64,000 nt of DNA from Candidatus Obscuribacterales bacterium. GTDB lineage: Bacteria; Cyanobacteriota; Vampirovibrionia; Obscuribacterales; Obscuribacteraceae. A model generated the notes under the pieces. It was not told the DNA's origin, ran no database searches, and saw only the letters and a program-made list of their open reading frames with translations. Made by a program: the position numbers and the translations under genes. Positions 55,650 to 64,000 of the stretch are shown piece by piece. The stretch is from the NCBI GenBank assembly GCA_019752635.1, contig JAIELX010000019.1, positions 1 through 64,000 of the forward strand, in the 5' to 3' direction. Each line of letters starts with the position of its first letter. Position 1 is the first letter of the stretch.

Positions 55650-57500
55650 ATGTTCTTTCTCGAGAAACACAAGCGACAAACGTCATTGGCATTGCTTTTG
55701 GCAATGGTAGTTTCTGTCCACGCCGCAGCGGCTCAATCCGACACCTTGACCGGCCGAGTCAGCAAGCTGGAACAAGAAGTGGTCGGTCATACAAGCAGAG
55801 GCTCCTTACTCGAACGGCTACAGCAGCTTGAAATTCGGCTGAACGGAACAGCAAAAGCCGGCACGATTCCACCCCGATTGAAAGCGCTGGAGTCACTGGT
55901 CAACGGACCACCCGCATACGCAGCGAGAGACCACAACAGCTCCCCCTCCGCTCGACAGTCGGAGTCGGAGCCGAACACGGACACCGATGAAACACCGCAC
56001 CGGAGGGAAGGTTCAAGCGTCAAACGTATCGGACGCCCCTCTCCCGAATATCATGCGGCTCCCGCAGCCGACGCTCAGTCCAGAGCAAATCAGATGAGAA
56101 AAATTATTCAAGCGCGCATCACGCAAGCGATGGGGCAACTAGGCGTCAGTCCCATTCCGGATCTCGAAGCACCGGATACCTCCATGGCGGTCTATCGCAC
56201 TTATGTGCTTTTGAGCTTGGCTCCGACATGGGAACCAGCACGAACAGGGTTGGGACTAATCGCGGTGGTAACAATTGCGAAAGACGGCACAATTGAGTCG
56301 ACCGAAATAACAAGGTCTTCAGGCGACGCCCATACTGATACCAGCGCCCTAAACGCGATCAAAGCACTAAAGCTGGTTCCACTTCCCGCCTGGTATCACG
56401 GGGTGAATCGTCAGCTAATGCTGCAGTTCGATAATGTCGAGAAACTAAAAGTCTGGCGAGCAATTAGAATCATGTTTAAGATGCGCGCAGAGTCAAGAAT
56501 TCATGGGGCATTTCTCCTTGCACTCCTATGTCTGCTCCACGCGTGCCCGGCTAGCGCAACAAAGATTGCAGTGTTGCCATTGGACTTTGAGACCGCCCGC
56601 AAGAATGCGGGAAACATTGATATTGGCAACGAATTGGCACGTGTGATTGCCGCAAAGTTGCGCAAGAGCGGGAAATACAAGGTGATTGCACCCGCACAGG
56701 GCGAACGCGAAGCGCCTGGTCTACAGGCGAGAGCAAGACTAGACGAATCAATCGAATTTGGTCGTCGCGCGGGCGCACAGATAATTGTGACCGGTTCGGT
56801 TAGACAATTCGATTTAGAGCTGCCTTCAAAAATCAACAGTCAGGTGGTATGGGCGGTGGCACGCGGCGCAGCCAGAGTAGCCCCAATTCCCTACGCCAGT
56901 TCCGCCGTCAGTACTATGCGCAGAGTGCGCCCGCGAAATTCGCAAGCAAACGGAAAGGTGAAGGTTGATTTCGATGTTCGCGTCACCAATATCATGACCG
57001 GCGAAGCAATGCTGATTGCCACGGGCAAGGGCACATCGCAAGCCACCGCATCGAGCCTTTTTGACGGAGTCAAAAATCCGGACTTTACGTCTTCTCGCTT
57101 CGAGCAAACGGCCGCAGGGCAAGCAACAATGAAGGCAGTAGACAAAGTAGTTAATCAAGTTACAGACGCAGAGCCCAAGATCACCGCGGAGCTCAAACAA
57201 AGCATGTTAGGACAGATTACCGACATCGATAGTGACTTGATTTGCATCGACGCAGGCAAAGACTCGGGCTTGAAGAAAGGAACCATTCTGAAAGTGGAAC
57301 GACCTCAAAGAGCTAGCGAGAAAGACGGCGCCCGCACGAGAGCCATCGGCACCATCGAAGTCACTGACGTAGCAGAAACAACTTCCATTGCGCGAATAGA
57401 CTCCGGGTCCTCGCCAATGATCGGAGATTTGATCAAACCAACTCCAACAATCACGCCGGCGCCAACTTTATTGCAGCACCAAAATTCGACAGAGAAGTAA
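55650..57500 (+). CDS. fusion of TonB-C-like protein and CsgG-like lipoprotein-type protein
   Basis: One uninterrupted 616-residue frame joins two apparent secreted proteins. Residues 1-30 are a signal peptide, followed by a coiled stretch (ARVSKLEQEV type) and a TonB-C-like module (about 175-270). At residues 275-304 a second complete signal peptide appears (MRAESRIHGAFLLALLCLLH, ending PASA). A CsgG/curli-assembly-like domain follows (about 305-480, KIAVLPLDFETARKNAG, RRAGAQIIVTGSVRQFD) and a C-terminal FlgT-like beta region. An internal start at 56472 or 56481 could make the second protein alone. Confidence 0.75.
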   Translation: MFFLEKHKRQTSLALLLAMVVSVHAAAAQSDTLTGRVSKLEQEVVGHTSRGSLLERLQQLEIRLNGTAKAGTIPPRLKALESLVNGPPAYAARDHNSSPSARQSESEPNTDTDETPHRREGSSVKRIGRPSPEYHAAPAADAQSRANQMRKIIQARITQAMGQLGVSPIPDLEAPDTSMAVYRTYVLLSLAPTWEPARTGLGLIAVVTIAKDGTIESTEITRSSGDAHTDTSALNAIKALKLVPLPAWYHGVNRQLMLQFDNVEKLKVWRAIRIMFKMRAESRIHGAFLLALLCLLHACPASATKIAVLPLDFETARKNAGNIDIGNELARVIAAKLRKSGKYKVIAPAQGEREAPGLQARARLDESIEFGRRAGAQIIVTGSVRQFDLELPSKINSQVVWAVARGAARVAPIPYASSAVSTMRRVRPRNSQANGKVKVDFDVRVTNIMTGEAMLIATGKGTSQATASSLFDGVKNPDFTSSRFEQTAAGQATMKAVDKVVNQVTDAEPKITAELKQSMLGQITDIDSDLICIDAGKDSGLKKGTILKVERPQRASEKDGARTRAIGTIEVTDVAETTSIARIDSGSSPMIGDLIKPTPTITPAPTLLQHQNSTEK

Positions 57501-57523
57501 TTCGAATCGGATTCGTCCCAAAC

Positions 57524-58171
57524 CTATGCCCTGATGCCGGCAACAATTTGTTCCACCGCTTCCTGCCTGTGTTGCTCCTTCATTTCTTTGCTAAGCATGT
57601 CTGTTCCGGGCGGCCACAGATGCTTGATATTCTCGAGCGAGCAATAGTAGAACACGGACATCCCGATGATGTTAACCGCCGCATGATGGGGGTCCATTAC
57701 TCTGAACTGTCCTGACTCGATACCACGTTTCAGCAGATCAATCAGTGGCACATAGACAGTAGCCAGAGAAATCTCACTGTAGTATTTGCCCTTGTTTTGG
57801 ATTGCCTCATACATGAAGATGGCAGTCAGATTGAGGTGCGCCGACACATCATCAAGCAAGGTCTCAACCAACACACGAAGAACCGCTTCTGGATCCGATC
57901 CGTGCAAATCAATTTTCTGCAAAACACGGAGCCTTCTAGCTACAGCTCTTTCGAGCACCGCCAGGTACAGCCCTTCCTTGTCCTTGAAGTGATAGAAAAT
58001 CATCGACTTGGTAGTGCCGGTTTTCGAAGCAATAGCTTCGGTGCGCGCCCCCATTAATCCACCACGAGCGAACTCTTCTTCAGCTGCATCCAAAATGCGG
58101 CACTTGGTCGCTTCTTTGTCCCTTAAGCCCGTAGACTTTTTGTCTTCCTTTTTGTCTTCAATAGACATCAT
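57524..58171 (-). CDS. TetR-family transcriptional repressor
   Basis: The start is placed at the ATG at 58171. The upstream ATG at 58192 lies inside the transcription start region of a TATAAT promoter, and AGAGG is placed for 58171. The 215-residue protein has an N-terminal helix-turn-helix (about 25-70, RILDAAEEEFARGGLMGART then SMIFYHFKDKEGLY) and a ligand-binding C-terminal domain. It probably represses the divergent EmrA/EmrB genes and itself through operators at 58223 and 58347. The inducer is unknown, likely an exported toxic compound. Confidence 0.92.
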   Translation of the reverse strand: MMSIEDKKEDKKSTGLRDKEATKCRILDAAEEEFARGGLMGARTEAIASKTGTTKSMIFYHFKDKEGLYLAVLERAVARRLRVLQKIDLHGSDPEAVLRVLVETLLDDVSAHLNLTAIFMYEAIQNKGKYYSEISLATVYVPLIDLLKRGIESGQFRVMDPHHAAVNIIGMSVFYYCSLENIKHLWPPGTDMLSKEMKEQHRQEAVEQIVAGIRA

Positions 58172-58194
58172 AAAAACCAAACCTCTGCCCATTC

Positions 58195-58200
58195 ATTATA
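58195..58200 (-). promoter_or_regulatory. -10 box of the tetR promoter
   Basis: A perfect TATAAT lies at 58200-58195 on the minus strand. Transcription would then begin near 58188, downstream of the ATG at 58192, which fixes the translation start at 58171. The -35 region is poor, and the operator at 58223-58238 lies just upstream of it. Confidence 0.5.
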
Positions 58201-58222
58201 TACGAAACTCCAAAATTTAATT

Positions 58223-58238
58223 GACCGACCGCTCGGTC
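58223..58238. promoter_or_regulatory. TetR operator 1
   Basis: GACCGA and TCGGTC form a perfect 6-bp dyad around CCGC. With operator 2 it shares ACCGACCG-NNN-GGTC. It sits at the upstream edge of the tetR promoter, so binding would give autorepression. Confidence 0.65.
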
Positions 58239-58311
58239 TAAAACCCTTCACCAGAGCTGTTCAACGGACTAGACCTCTCATATTTGCGGGGTTTCGGGAC
58301 ACATTGCAGGA

Positions 58312-58340
58312 TTGACAGCGCCTTCCTCCTAACTTATTAT
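58312..58340 (+). promoter_or_regulatory. sigma-70 promoter of the efflux operon
   Basis: A perfect -35 TTGACA (58312-58317), a 17-base spacer and TATTAT (58335-58340) make the best sigma-70 promoter I found in this window. Transcription should start near 58347, within operator 2. Confidence 0.75.
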
Positions 58341-58346
58341 AGTATC

Positions 58347-58366
58347 AACCGACCGGATGGTCGATT
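58347..58366. promoter_or_regulatory. TetR operator 2
   Basis: An imperfect dyad with 8-bp arms (seven of eight pairs) around GGAT covers the predicted transcription start. Its ACCGACCG-NNN-GGTC core matches operator 1. A repressor bound here would block initiation of the efflux genes. Confidence 0.65.
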
Positions 58367-58384
58367 AGCGAGCGAGGAAAACAA

Positions 58385-59875
58385 ATGAGCGCTCAAAGCC
58401 TTACGAACGAGCAATTTTCAGATGTTCTCAAACGCGACTGCCTGACAGCGGTCGATACACTGAAGAACAGACTCGGCCATACGTCCAACAACGTCCCGGC
58501 AGTCACCGACGAAAACTTGAAGCAAAATACAACCGGCCCCGGTGGCACCAATCCTGAGCACCAGCCGAACGGCAAGAAGAACAAGCAAAAATCAGGACTG
58601 CAACGAATCAAACAGGTCGCAGCAGTATTCAGCATAGTCCTGGCGACCGGCGGCGTAGCACTGGCAGGCTTGAACGTGCAGAAGCACCTCACTACGCACC
58701 AGGAAACCGATGACGCATATGTAACCGGACACATGCACCAGGTCAGCAGTCGCATCAACGGAACCGTCGAGCAAGTACTGGTCGACGACAACGAGCATGT
58801 TAAAGCGGGACAGATTTTAGTAACCTTAGACAAGAACGACTACCAGGTAAAAGTCGACGCCGCTCTAGCAGAATTGCAACAAGCGCAGCAGCAAGCAAAA
58901 GTTGCTAGCTCATCGATTGAATTTGCGGACACAAGCCACCAAGGTCAAAATACAAACGCACAAGGCAGCGTTTCGAATGCGATGGCATCCATCGCCAGCG
59001 CCGAAGCAGCGGTCCGACAAGCCCGATCCAACGTAAGTGGAGCACGTGCGGACCTCACGGCCAAAGAGGCAGAACTCGCGCGCGCACAGGCAGACCTGAA
59101 TCGCTATGAGTCACTTCTGGCCCAGGGGGCCGTTTCCGCTCAACAAAGAGACCTGGCCCTTCGTGACTACAAGGTTGCGGAAGCAAACCGCAATGCATCC
59201 AAAGACGGCGTCGCAGAAGCTCTGGCCGGTATGGATAGAGCAGAACAAGCAGTTAAGACCGGACAAGCTATGTTGACCCAATCACAGGGTCAGGTGCAGA
59301 TGGCAAAAGCCAGCGCCGTGCAAACAGTAATCAATCAAAATCAATACAGCGTCGCGCTGGCGGCGGTAGAAAAGGCAAAAGCAGCCCTCTCCGAAGCAGC
59401 GCTCCAACTGAAGTACACCAAAGTTGTAGCACCAACTAATGGTCGCATTGGAAACAAAACTGTAGAACCCGGTCAACGCGTCGCGCCAGGGCAGGCACTA
59501 ATGACAATAGTTTCAGACAATCCGTGGGTGGTCGCAAATTTCAAAGAGACGCAATTGAGCAAGATGCGCATCGGTCAGTCTGTCGACGTCAAAATTGACG
59601 CAATTCCCGATCACAAATTCGAAGGCAAAATTTCGAGCTTCGCCCCCGCGTCAGGAGCCAGCTTCGCGATTCTGCCTTCGGACAACGCCAGCGGCAATTT
59701 CACTAAAATAGTACAGCGTGTGCCGGTAAAAATTGTTTTCTCCCCGGAAACCTTAAAAGGATTCGAAGACCGAGTAACTCCAGGTATGTCCGCGGTAGCA
59801 ACAGTGAGCCTGGTTAACGGCGAGCATGACAAACAGAAATTCGAGAGCAGTAAGATTGCGCACGTAAATCGTTAG
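58385..59875 (+). CDS. EmrA/HlyD-type membrane fusion protein
   Basis: The ATG at 58385 has GAGGA about 7 bases upstream. The 496-residue protein has a disordered cytoplasmic N-terminus, one membrane anchor (about 77-96) and the EmrA signature TDDAYVTG (108-115). The lipoyl halves and a long alpha-helical hairpin (about 155-340, rich in Ala/Gln) follow, then a beta-barrel domain with PTNGRIGNKTVEPGQRV. It links the MFS pump downstream to an outer membrane channel. No TolC gene is present here. Confidence 0.88.
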   Translation: MSAQSLTNEQFSDVLKRDCLTAVDTLKNRLGHTSNNVPAVTDENLKQNTTGPGGTNPEHQPNGKKNKQKSGLQRIKQVAAVFSIVLATGGVALAGLNVQKHLTTHQETDDAYVTGHMHQVSSRINGTVEQVLVDDNEHVKAGQILVTLDKNDYQVKVDAALAELQQAQQQAKVASSSIEFADTSHQGQNTNAQGSVSNAMASIASAEAAVRQARSNVSGARADLTAKEAELARAQADLNRYESLLAQGAVSAQQRDLALRDYKVAEANRNASKDGVAEALAGMDRAEQAVKTGQAMLTQSQGQVQMAKASAVQTVINQNQYSVALAAVEKAKAALSEAALQLKYTKVVAPTNGRIGNKTVEPGQRVAPGQALMTIVSDNPWVVANFKETQLSKMRIGQSVDVKIDAIPDHKFEGKISSFAPASGASFAILPSDNASGNFTKIVQRVPVKIVFSPETLKGFEDRVTPGMSAVATVSLVNGEHDKQKFESSKIAHVNR

Positions 59876-59916
59876 TCCGTGCACTAGCATCAACATAAAG
59901 CTAGAACAACAACACC

Positions 59917-61500
59917 ATGAACGCCACCATAACAAAAGATGAAACCACGCCTGAAGACGATGTGGTGCCACTAAATAGTTGGTTGGCGGTCATCGGCTCC
60001 GCACTCGGTGCCTTCATGGCAGTGCTGGATATTCAGATAACCAGTTCTTCATTGCGCGACATCCAAGGCACACTTGGCGCAAGTGTCGAAGAAGGCAGTT
60101 GGATATCCAGTTCTTACCTGATTGCCGAAATTGTGACGATCCCGCTAACAGGCTGGCTCTCGCGAGTGTTCTCCACACGGCTGTATGTCGTTGTCAACGC
60201 AATTTTGTTCATCATCTTTTCTATGCTCTGCGGAATGGCGCACGATCTGTCCAGCATGATCTTCTGTCGGGCCGCGCAGGGTTTTACCGGCGGCACATTG
60301 ATTCCCATGTCATTCTCGATCATCCTCTCGATGCTGCCGCCGAAGAAACGCCCGGTAGGGCTAGCTCTCTTCAGCGTAACGGCGGTCTTCGCTCCTTCAA
60401 TCGGGCCTGCGATCGGAGGATACCTTACTAACACCTTCGGCTGGCAATATGCGTTCTACCTGAATTTGCTACCGGGAATTCTTCTGGTTGCGATGCTGTT
60501 GAAGTCACTTCCGAAGGAGCCCTTGCAGTTGGGATTATTGAGGAAGCATGACCTCCCGGGAATTATCGCGATGACGATCGGGTTGAGCTGTCTGACTTAT
60601 ACACTGGAAGAAGGGCAGCGAAAAGATTGGCTCGGCTCGGAAGTCATTCAATTTACCGCGGCACTTGCAGTGCTATTTCTGATTCTTTTCGTCATTCGAG
60701 AATTCACGGCGAAAGAGCCACTGGTAAATTTGAAACTTCTGGCAAGGCGAAACTTCGGCATCGGGAGTTTTGCGAACACATCGATGGGTATGGCGATGTA
60801 TGGCGCCATTTACTTGCTGCCGCTGTACCTCGGCGTCGTGCAAGGATACAACGCCTGGCAGATTGGACAAGTTATGATCTGGTCCGGTCTGCCTCAATTG
60901 TTGATCATTCCATTCATCCCCAAACTGATGACGAAGATTGATCCCCGTTTCCTCTTGTGCACAGGATTGGTACTGTTTGCACTTAGCTGCCTGCTCAATG
61001 GCTCTATGACTCACGATTATGCAGGCGAACAATTTATTGTGTCCTGTCTTGTCAGAGCAATTGGACAACCTCTCATTATGATTCCACTGTCGACGCTCAC
61101 CACTGCCGGTATCGAACGAGAACAAACCGGTTCAGCTTCTGCGTTGTTCAACATGATGCGAAACCTTGGTGGTTCTGTTGGAATTGCGCTTGTGTCGACT
61201 TTGCTTATTCAGCGAGAACAATTCCATTCTGCACGACTGGGCGAACACATAACCGGCGCGAACTTGCATTTTCAACAGTGGTTGGCGAGCGCCTCCGCAG
61301 CTTTGCAACAGCGAGGCATCTCCGCACCGGCAGCGGAGCATCAGTCAATCGGACTACTTGCGGGACAAATCAAAACAGAATCATACATCATGGCATTCAA
61401 CGATGTCTTTTTGACTTTAGCAATTATTCTGCTGATCGCAGCAGGCGCAGCGTTACTGTTGAAAAAGCCTGAAGGAACTGCGGCAGGGGGCGTGCACTAA
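59917..61500 (+). CDS. EmrB/QacA-type (DHA2) multidrug MFS transporter
   Basis: This 527-residue, 14-helix major facilitator follows the EmrA-like gene by 41 bases. It has the DHA2 opening (AFMAVLDIQITSSSLRDIQG), the motif near GWLSRVFSTR, and SVTAVFAPSIGPAIGGYL as motif C of drug exporters. It should use proton-motive force to expel drugs or lipophilic compounds through its EmrA-like partner. The ATG has no clear ribosome binding site, so translational coupling to the upstream gene is likely. The repressor divergent at 58171 probably controls the operon. Confidence 0.88.
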   Translation: MNATITKDETTPEDDVVPLNSWLAVIGSALGAFMAVLDIQITSSSLRDIQGTLGASVEEGSWISSSYLIAEIVTIPLTGWLSRVFSTRLYVVVNAILFIIFSMLCGMAHDLSSMIFCRAAQGFTGGTLIPMSFSIILSMLPPKKRPVGLALFSVTAVFAPSIGPAIGGYLTNTFGWQYAFYLNLLPGILLVAMLLKSLPKEPLQLGLLRKHDLPGIIAMTIGLSCLTYTLEEGQRKDWLGSEVIQFTAALAVLFLILFVIREFTAKEPLVNLKLLARRNFGIGSFANTSMGMAMYGAIYLLPLYLGVVQGYNAWQIGQVMIWSGLPQLLIIPFIPKLMTKIDPRFLLCTGLVLFALSCLLNGSMTHDYAGEQFIVSCLVRAIGQPLIMIPLSTLTTAGIEREQTGSASALFNMMRNLGGSVGIALVSTLLIQREQFHSARLGEHITGANLHFQQWLASASAALQQRGISAPAAEHQSIGLLAGQIKTESYIMAFNDVFLTLAIILLIAAGAALLLKKPEGTAAGGVH

Positions 61501-61602
61501 GAGAACAAAAAACGCGGTGCGCGTAGTATGCAGCCTCGAACATGATTTCAATTCTTGCCAGAATGACTTTCCGAAAACGACCCCGCTCTGAAGCTGCGGG
61601 AA

Positions 61603-62508
61603 TTAGCGAACCTCAAGTAGCGAATTAACTGATTGCGCTTTAAGGCGATCTTGCTCGGCCAGATCAATTTTGCCAAGCTGAGCGTATGCACTTGCGCGAT
61701 TCTGGTAACACGCGAACAAGAGATAAGGTGGTTGATGTTCCCTCGGCTTTACTGCCTCAATGACCTTAATTGCATTTGTAAAATCATCCACAGCTTCCTC
61801 ATAGCGTGCCAGATTCAGATTGCACTCGCCCTTCTTCAGCAAGAGATTCCGGTCCTTGTCGCGCTTCGTCAACGCCGCACAATAGAGAGCTAATGCTTGG
61901 TCAAATCTATTTAGCTTAACCAGGACATCAGCCTTCTCCTCAATCACATATGTGCTAAGCGGATTGAACTGCAGCGATTTGTCGAAGAGAGCAACGGCCT
62001 CATCGAGGCGTCCCTCTTCAAGGGCCTCTCTTGCTAGCGCGGCGGCTTGAGACGATTTCGTGTAGGCATCAGGCTCGTCGGCTATTTTGGGCACCTTATC
62101 CTTATCGCGCTTAAGCAGAGCTTGCATAGGGAAATAGAACTCGCCATCCGGTCTTTTCTGCACAGACCAACGCAGACCGGTCGGCGTCATAGTTATTCGT
62201 GCCGTTCCGGTCTTGCCCGAATAAGCGCTGGTGATTGTGACTTCGGCAACGCCACCGGTGATTTTTCCCACAAGCGAGGGACCAGCCGTCTCGGGATCTT
62301 CGTGCGTGTCGACTCTTCGCCCGTCATCATAAGTTGCGGCATGTGTTCCCTTAAGCTTTGCGCCATCTTGAACGAGAAACAGCTCAAAGAAGTCGTGTTT
62401 CCCCGCCCACAACCAGGCACCGTCGAATGGATCCGAGGCCGCAGACGAGGAGGACACGCTTGCGGCGGCGATGATCAGGGAAAAAATTATGGCTGAAGGC
62501 TTGTTCAT
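61603..62508 (-). CDS. secreted TPR protein with N-terminal beta domain
   Basis: I start at the ATG at 62508 with GGAG 10 bases upstream; the frame to 62589 is basic leader. The 301-residue product has a signal peptide (about 1-23). A beta-rich domain follows (about 25-120, with FDGAWLWAGKHDFFELFLVQ and a GTHAATYDDGRRVDTHEDP loop). C-terminal TPR units run from about 150 to 290 (AREALEEGRLDEAVALFDKS). The beta part resembles domains that describe how much a sample differs from a blank in similar proteins only loosely, so I leave it unnamed. Confidence 0.75.
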   Translation of the reverse strand: MNKPSAIIFSLIIAAASVSSSSAASDPFDGAWLWAGKHDFFELFLVQDGAKLKGTHAATYDDGRRVDTHEDPETAGPSLVGKITGGVAEVTITSAYSGKTGTARITMTPTGLRWSVQKRPDGEFYFPMQALLKRDKDKVPKIADEPDAYTKSSQAAALAREALEEGRLDEAVALFDKSLQFNPLSTYVIEEKADVLVKLNRFDQALALYCAALTKRDKDRNLLLKKGECNLNLARYEEAVDDFTNAIKVIEAVKPREHQPPYLLFACYQNRASAYAQLGKIDLAEQDRLKAQSVNSLLEVR

Positions 62509-62768
62509 GATGCTGCGGCTCCGGTAGTGGTCCCGTCTGGCGCCCATCTTACGCTCTTGCCCAATTCTGGAGCAAAGACACTCAGACAACGCCGCAGCAA
62601 CCGGCCGTCGAGCAAGTAAGATTCACCTCTCAAGCATCATAGCTTTGCATCGTTAGACCGAAGCAAATCCAACGTAAAATTTGGTCGTTAAAACAATGAC
62701 CAACGGAAGCAGCAGTCGGTATGTTCAACCCTAGTGGCCGATAGTTGAGAAAGGGCGACTCTCACCAT

Positions 62769-63455
62769 CTACCCTCCGGACTTCTTCGGTTTGTAGCCTA
62801 GCTCTTGTAGCTTTGTCATGAGAAAGTCGCGACGATCTCCTTGCAATTCGATGCAGCCATCTTTGATGGTGCCGCCACATCCACATTGTGCCTTGAGTTT
62901 GCGCCCAAGATCTTCTAAGGCAGTATCGCTCAAAGGAATGCCGGAAATCACAGTCACATCTTTTCCACCGCGCCCCTTTCGGTCCAAGTAAATCCTGACG
63001 GAAGCAGCGCTTTGCCCTGGCGGTTGCACTGTAGCGGGCACACTCTTACAAGCACAATAAGCAACAGCACGGCGACAAGTGCCACATGTAGCCGTCGGCG
63101 CCGCAGGCGATTTCATTCCACCTTTCAAAATCAATTTGACACATAGCTTTTGAATCTCAACTTCGATATAGCGTCCGGCCGCCTCGCCGCCGGAAGGTAC
63201 ATTCCAAAACTCCGCTCTTGCAGGCAGCTGAGCGTCGACCAGTTTTAGCAGTGACTGTTGCGACCCTTTGTCAAAACCAATCAGAAGATCGCCACTCTTC
63301 AAATCAGAACTTTTTACTTCCCCTGGTTCTGCAACTCGCCTGACTTCGGCACTCCAATCCATATTTGCCTTACCGGCAGCCTGATTGAAAGCCGCCGCGG
63401 CAACACCGGCAATGGTGGCACTAGAATCAGCAGATAGAAAGAACAGTTTTTTCAT
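62769..63455 (-). CDS. degenerate low-molecular-weight phosphatase-like domain fused to SUI1
   Basis: The ATG at 63455 has AAGGG 7 bases upstream; the product is 228 residues. Residues 1-112 follow the layout of low-molecular-weight tyrosine phosphatases / arsenate reductases (KKLFFLSADSSATIAGVAAA, DLLIGFD, FWNVPSG, a final long helix), but the catalytic Cys-x5-Arg is missing. A linker with cysteines (CGTCRRAVAYCAC, about 118-132) leads to a SUI1/eIF1-like domain (about 145-228; DRKGRGGKDVTVISG, LGRKLKAQCGCGG). SUI1 homologues of YciH type bind the small ribosomal subunit. The fusion is divergent from a kinase gene. Confidence 0.75.
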   Translation of the reverse strand: MKKLFFLSADSSATIAGVAAAAFNQAAGKANMDWSAEVRRVAEPGEVKSSDLKSGDLLIGFDKGSQQSLLKLVDAQLPARAEFWNVPSGGEAAGRYIEVEIQKLCVKLILKGGMKSPAAPTATCGTCRRAVAYCACKSVPATVQPPGQSAASVRIYLDRKGRGGKDVTVISGIPLSDTALEDLGRKLKAQCGCGGTIKDGCIELQGDRRDFLMTKLQELGYKPKKSGG

Positions 63456-63730
63456 TGCGATCCCTTCAAGAAACCCGGAGACACCAATTATAGAATGATC
63501 CAGCCATAAACTCGACGGCGCATTGCGCGTGATTGGAACATCAGAACAAAGCAAAGACATGGACTATGGACAAAGGAACACCGAAAGAGTCGCGGCTTGA
63601 AACTTTTCCCGGCCGAACATGAAACCTATAAACGACGCAAAACATACATACACGCTCGCGCTCCCCCCGGCAGCTCAAAATTATACCGGACACTGAAGGG
63701 TTTAATAGTCAGACCAGCGGGCATGTAGTC

Positions 63731-64000
63731 ATGGATGTAACCCCGGGCGGTAATGCGGCCACAGTGATGAAAACATCGCACGAGATACTCGGTAATACTG
63801 GCAACAACGAGCGAATGCCCCAAATACCGGCTGATCGCTACACCATGATCGAGAAACTCGGGCAGGGTGGCATGGGAATGGTCGTAAAAGCAACCCACGC
63901 CAAACTCAACAAGCTCGTTGCCATCAAAGTCCTGAACACCAACTCGCAGTTAGATGAACTTAGCCTGCGTCGATTTGAAGTTGAAGCGAAAGCAGGCGGT
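63731..64000 (+). CDS. Ser/Thr protein kinase, N-terminal part (cut by the window end)
   Basis: A frame from the ATG at 63731 stays open to the window edge (90 codons). After about 36 leader residues it reads RYTMIEKLGQGGMGMVVKA, an intact Hanks glycine loop, followed by VAIKVLNTN with the ATP-binding lysine and RRFEVEAKAGG. The rest of the kinase lies beyond the window. It is the sixth such kinase here. The longer leader sets it apart from the paralogues at 2116, 17749 and 38973. Confidence 0.88.
   Translation, partial: MDVTPGGNAATVMKTSHEILGNTGNNERMPQIPADRYTMIEKLGQGGMGMVVKATHAKLNKLVAIKVLNTNSQLDELSLRRFEVEAKAGG

Noticed and set aside
63626..63898. A minus-strand frame at the right edge
   Set aside because: It lies opposite the glycine loop of a clear kinase, so it is a shadow.

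Overview
The window reads as chromosomal DNA of a Gram-negative-type bacterium that is rich in Ser/Thr protein kinases and TPR proteins. There are six Hanks-type kinase genes in 64 kb (the last one runs off the right edge). Five can be seen to have one membrane-spanning helix after the kinase domain, usually followed by TPR-like repeats. TonB C-terminal modules, a CsgG-like protein, an EmrAB-type pump and a filamentous-haemagglutinin-like adhesin imply an outer membrane. My best inference is a non-photosynthetic cyanobacterial relative (Vampirovibrionia / Melainabacteria, Obscuribacterales type). Acidobacteriota or Planctomycetota cannot be excluded without a database search. I saw no rRNA, convincing tRNA, CRISPR array, insertion sequence, prophage or replication origin.

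Layout. 1-1.8 kb: small hypothetical genes. 2.1-6.1 kb: a TPR kinase followed by a trypsin-like protease. 6.2-8.6 kb: a two-gene membrane operon divergent from an OmpR-type response regulator, with 11-bp-phased TGAC repeats between them. 8.6-8.9 kb: a possible small RNA ending in a good intrinsic terminator. 9.4-11 kb: a channel-like membrane protein divergent from an orphan TnsA-like nuclease. 11-17.7 kb: secreted proteins (TPR, CAP domain, carboxypeptidase-regulatory-like, triple TonB-C). 17.7-23.2 kb: a large TPR kinase, a CPBP protease and a secreted protein. 23.3-29.4 kb: a minus-strand pair of a giant adhesin with a FecR-like tail and a PAS sensor kinase. 29.8-31.7 kb: a third kinase behind a structured leader.

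31.8-40.3 kb: a mostly minus-strand cluster of a short kinase, a bestrophin-like channel, two related TPR proteins and a 1387-residue LysM/zinc-ribbon protein. 40.5-43 kb: a hypothetical gene, an ECF sigma factor with a perfect dyad upstream, and a DUF2059 protein. 43-47.6 kb: a SulP transporter with a structured or operator-bearing leader, a hypothetical gene and a flavin monooxygenase-like enzyme. 47.8-51.6 kb: a fifth kinase, a two-domain glyoxalase-fold protein and a second trypsin-like protease related to the first. 51.8-57.5 kb: a serine beta-lactamase-like hydrolase, a subtilase, a START-like protein and a CsgG-like fusion with an internal signal peptide. 57.5-61.5 kb: a TetR regulator divergent from an EmrA/EmrB efflux pair, with two matching operators and a textbook promoter. 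61.6-64 kb: a secreted TPR protein, a fusion of a degenerate phosphatase-like domain to SUI1, and the start of the sixth kinase.

The overall theme is sensing and envelope biology. Membrane kinases, one sensor kinase, one response regulator, an ECF sigma factor and several secreted proteases and adhesins are interleaved. The strongest regulatory hints are the shared TGAC repeat arrays (response regulator gene, CsgG-fusion gene, weaker at the subtilase) and the TetR operators. Kinase-protease neighbourhoods occur twice with related proteases. Everything was read by eye; similarity statements are recognition of motifs, not search results.
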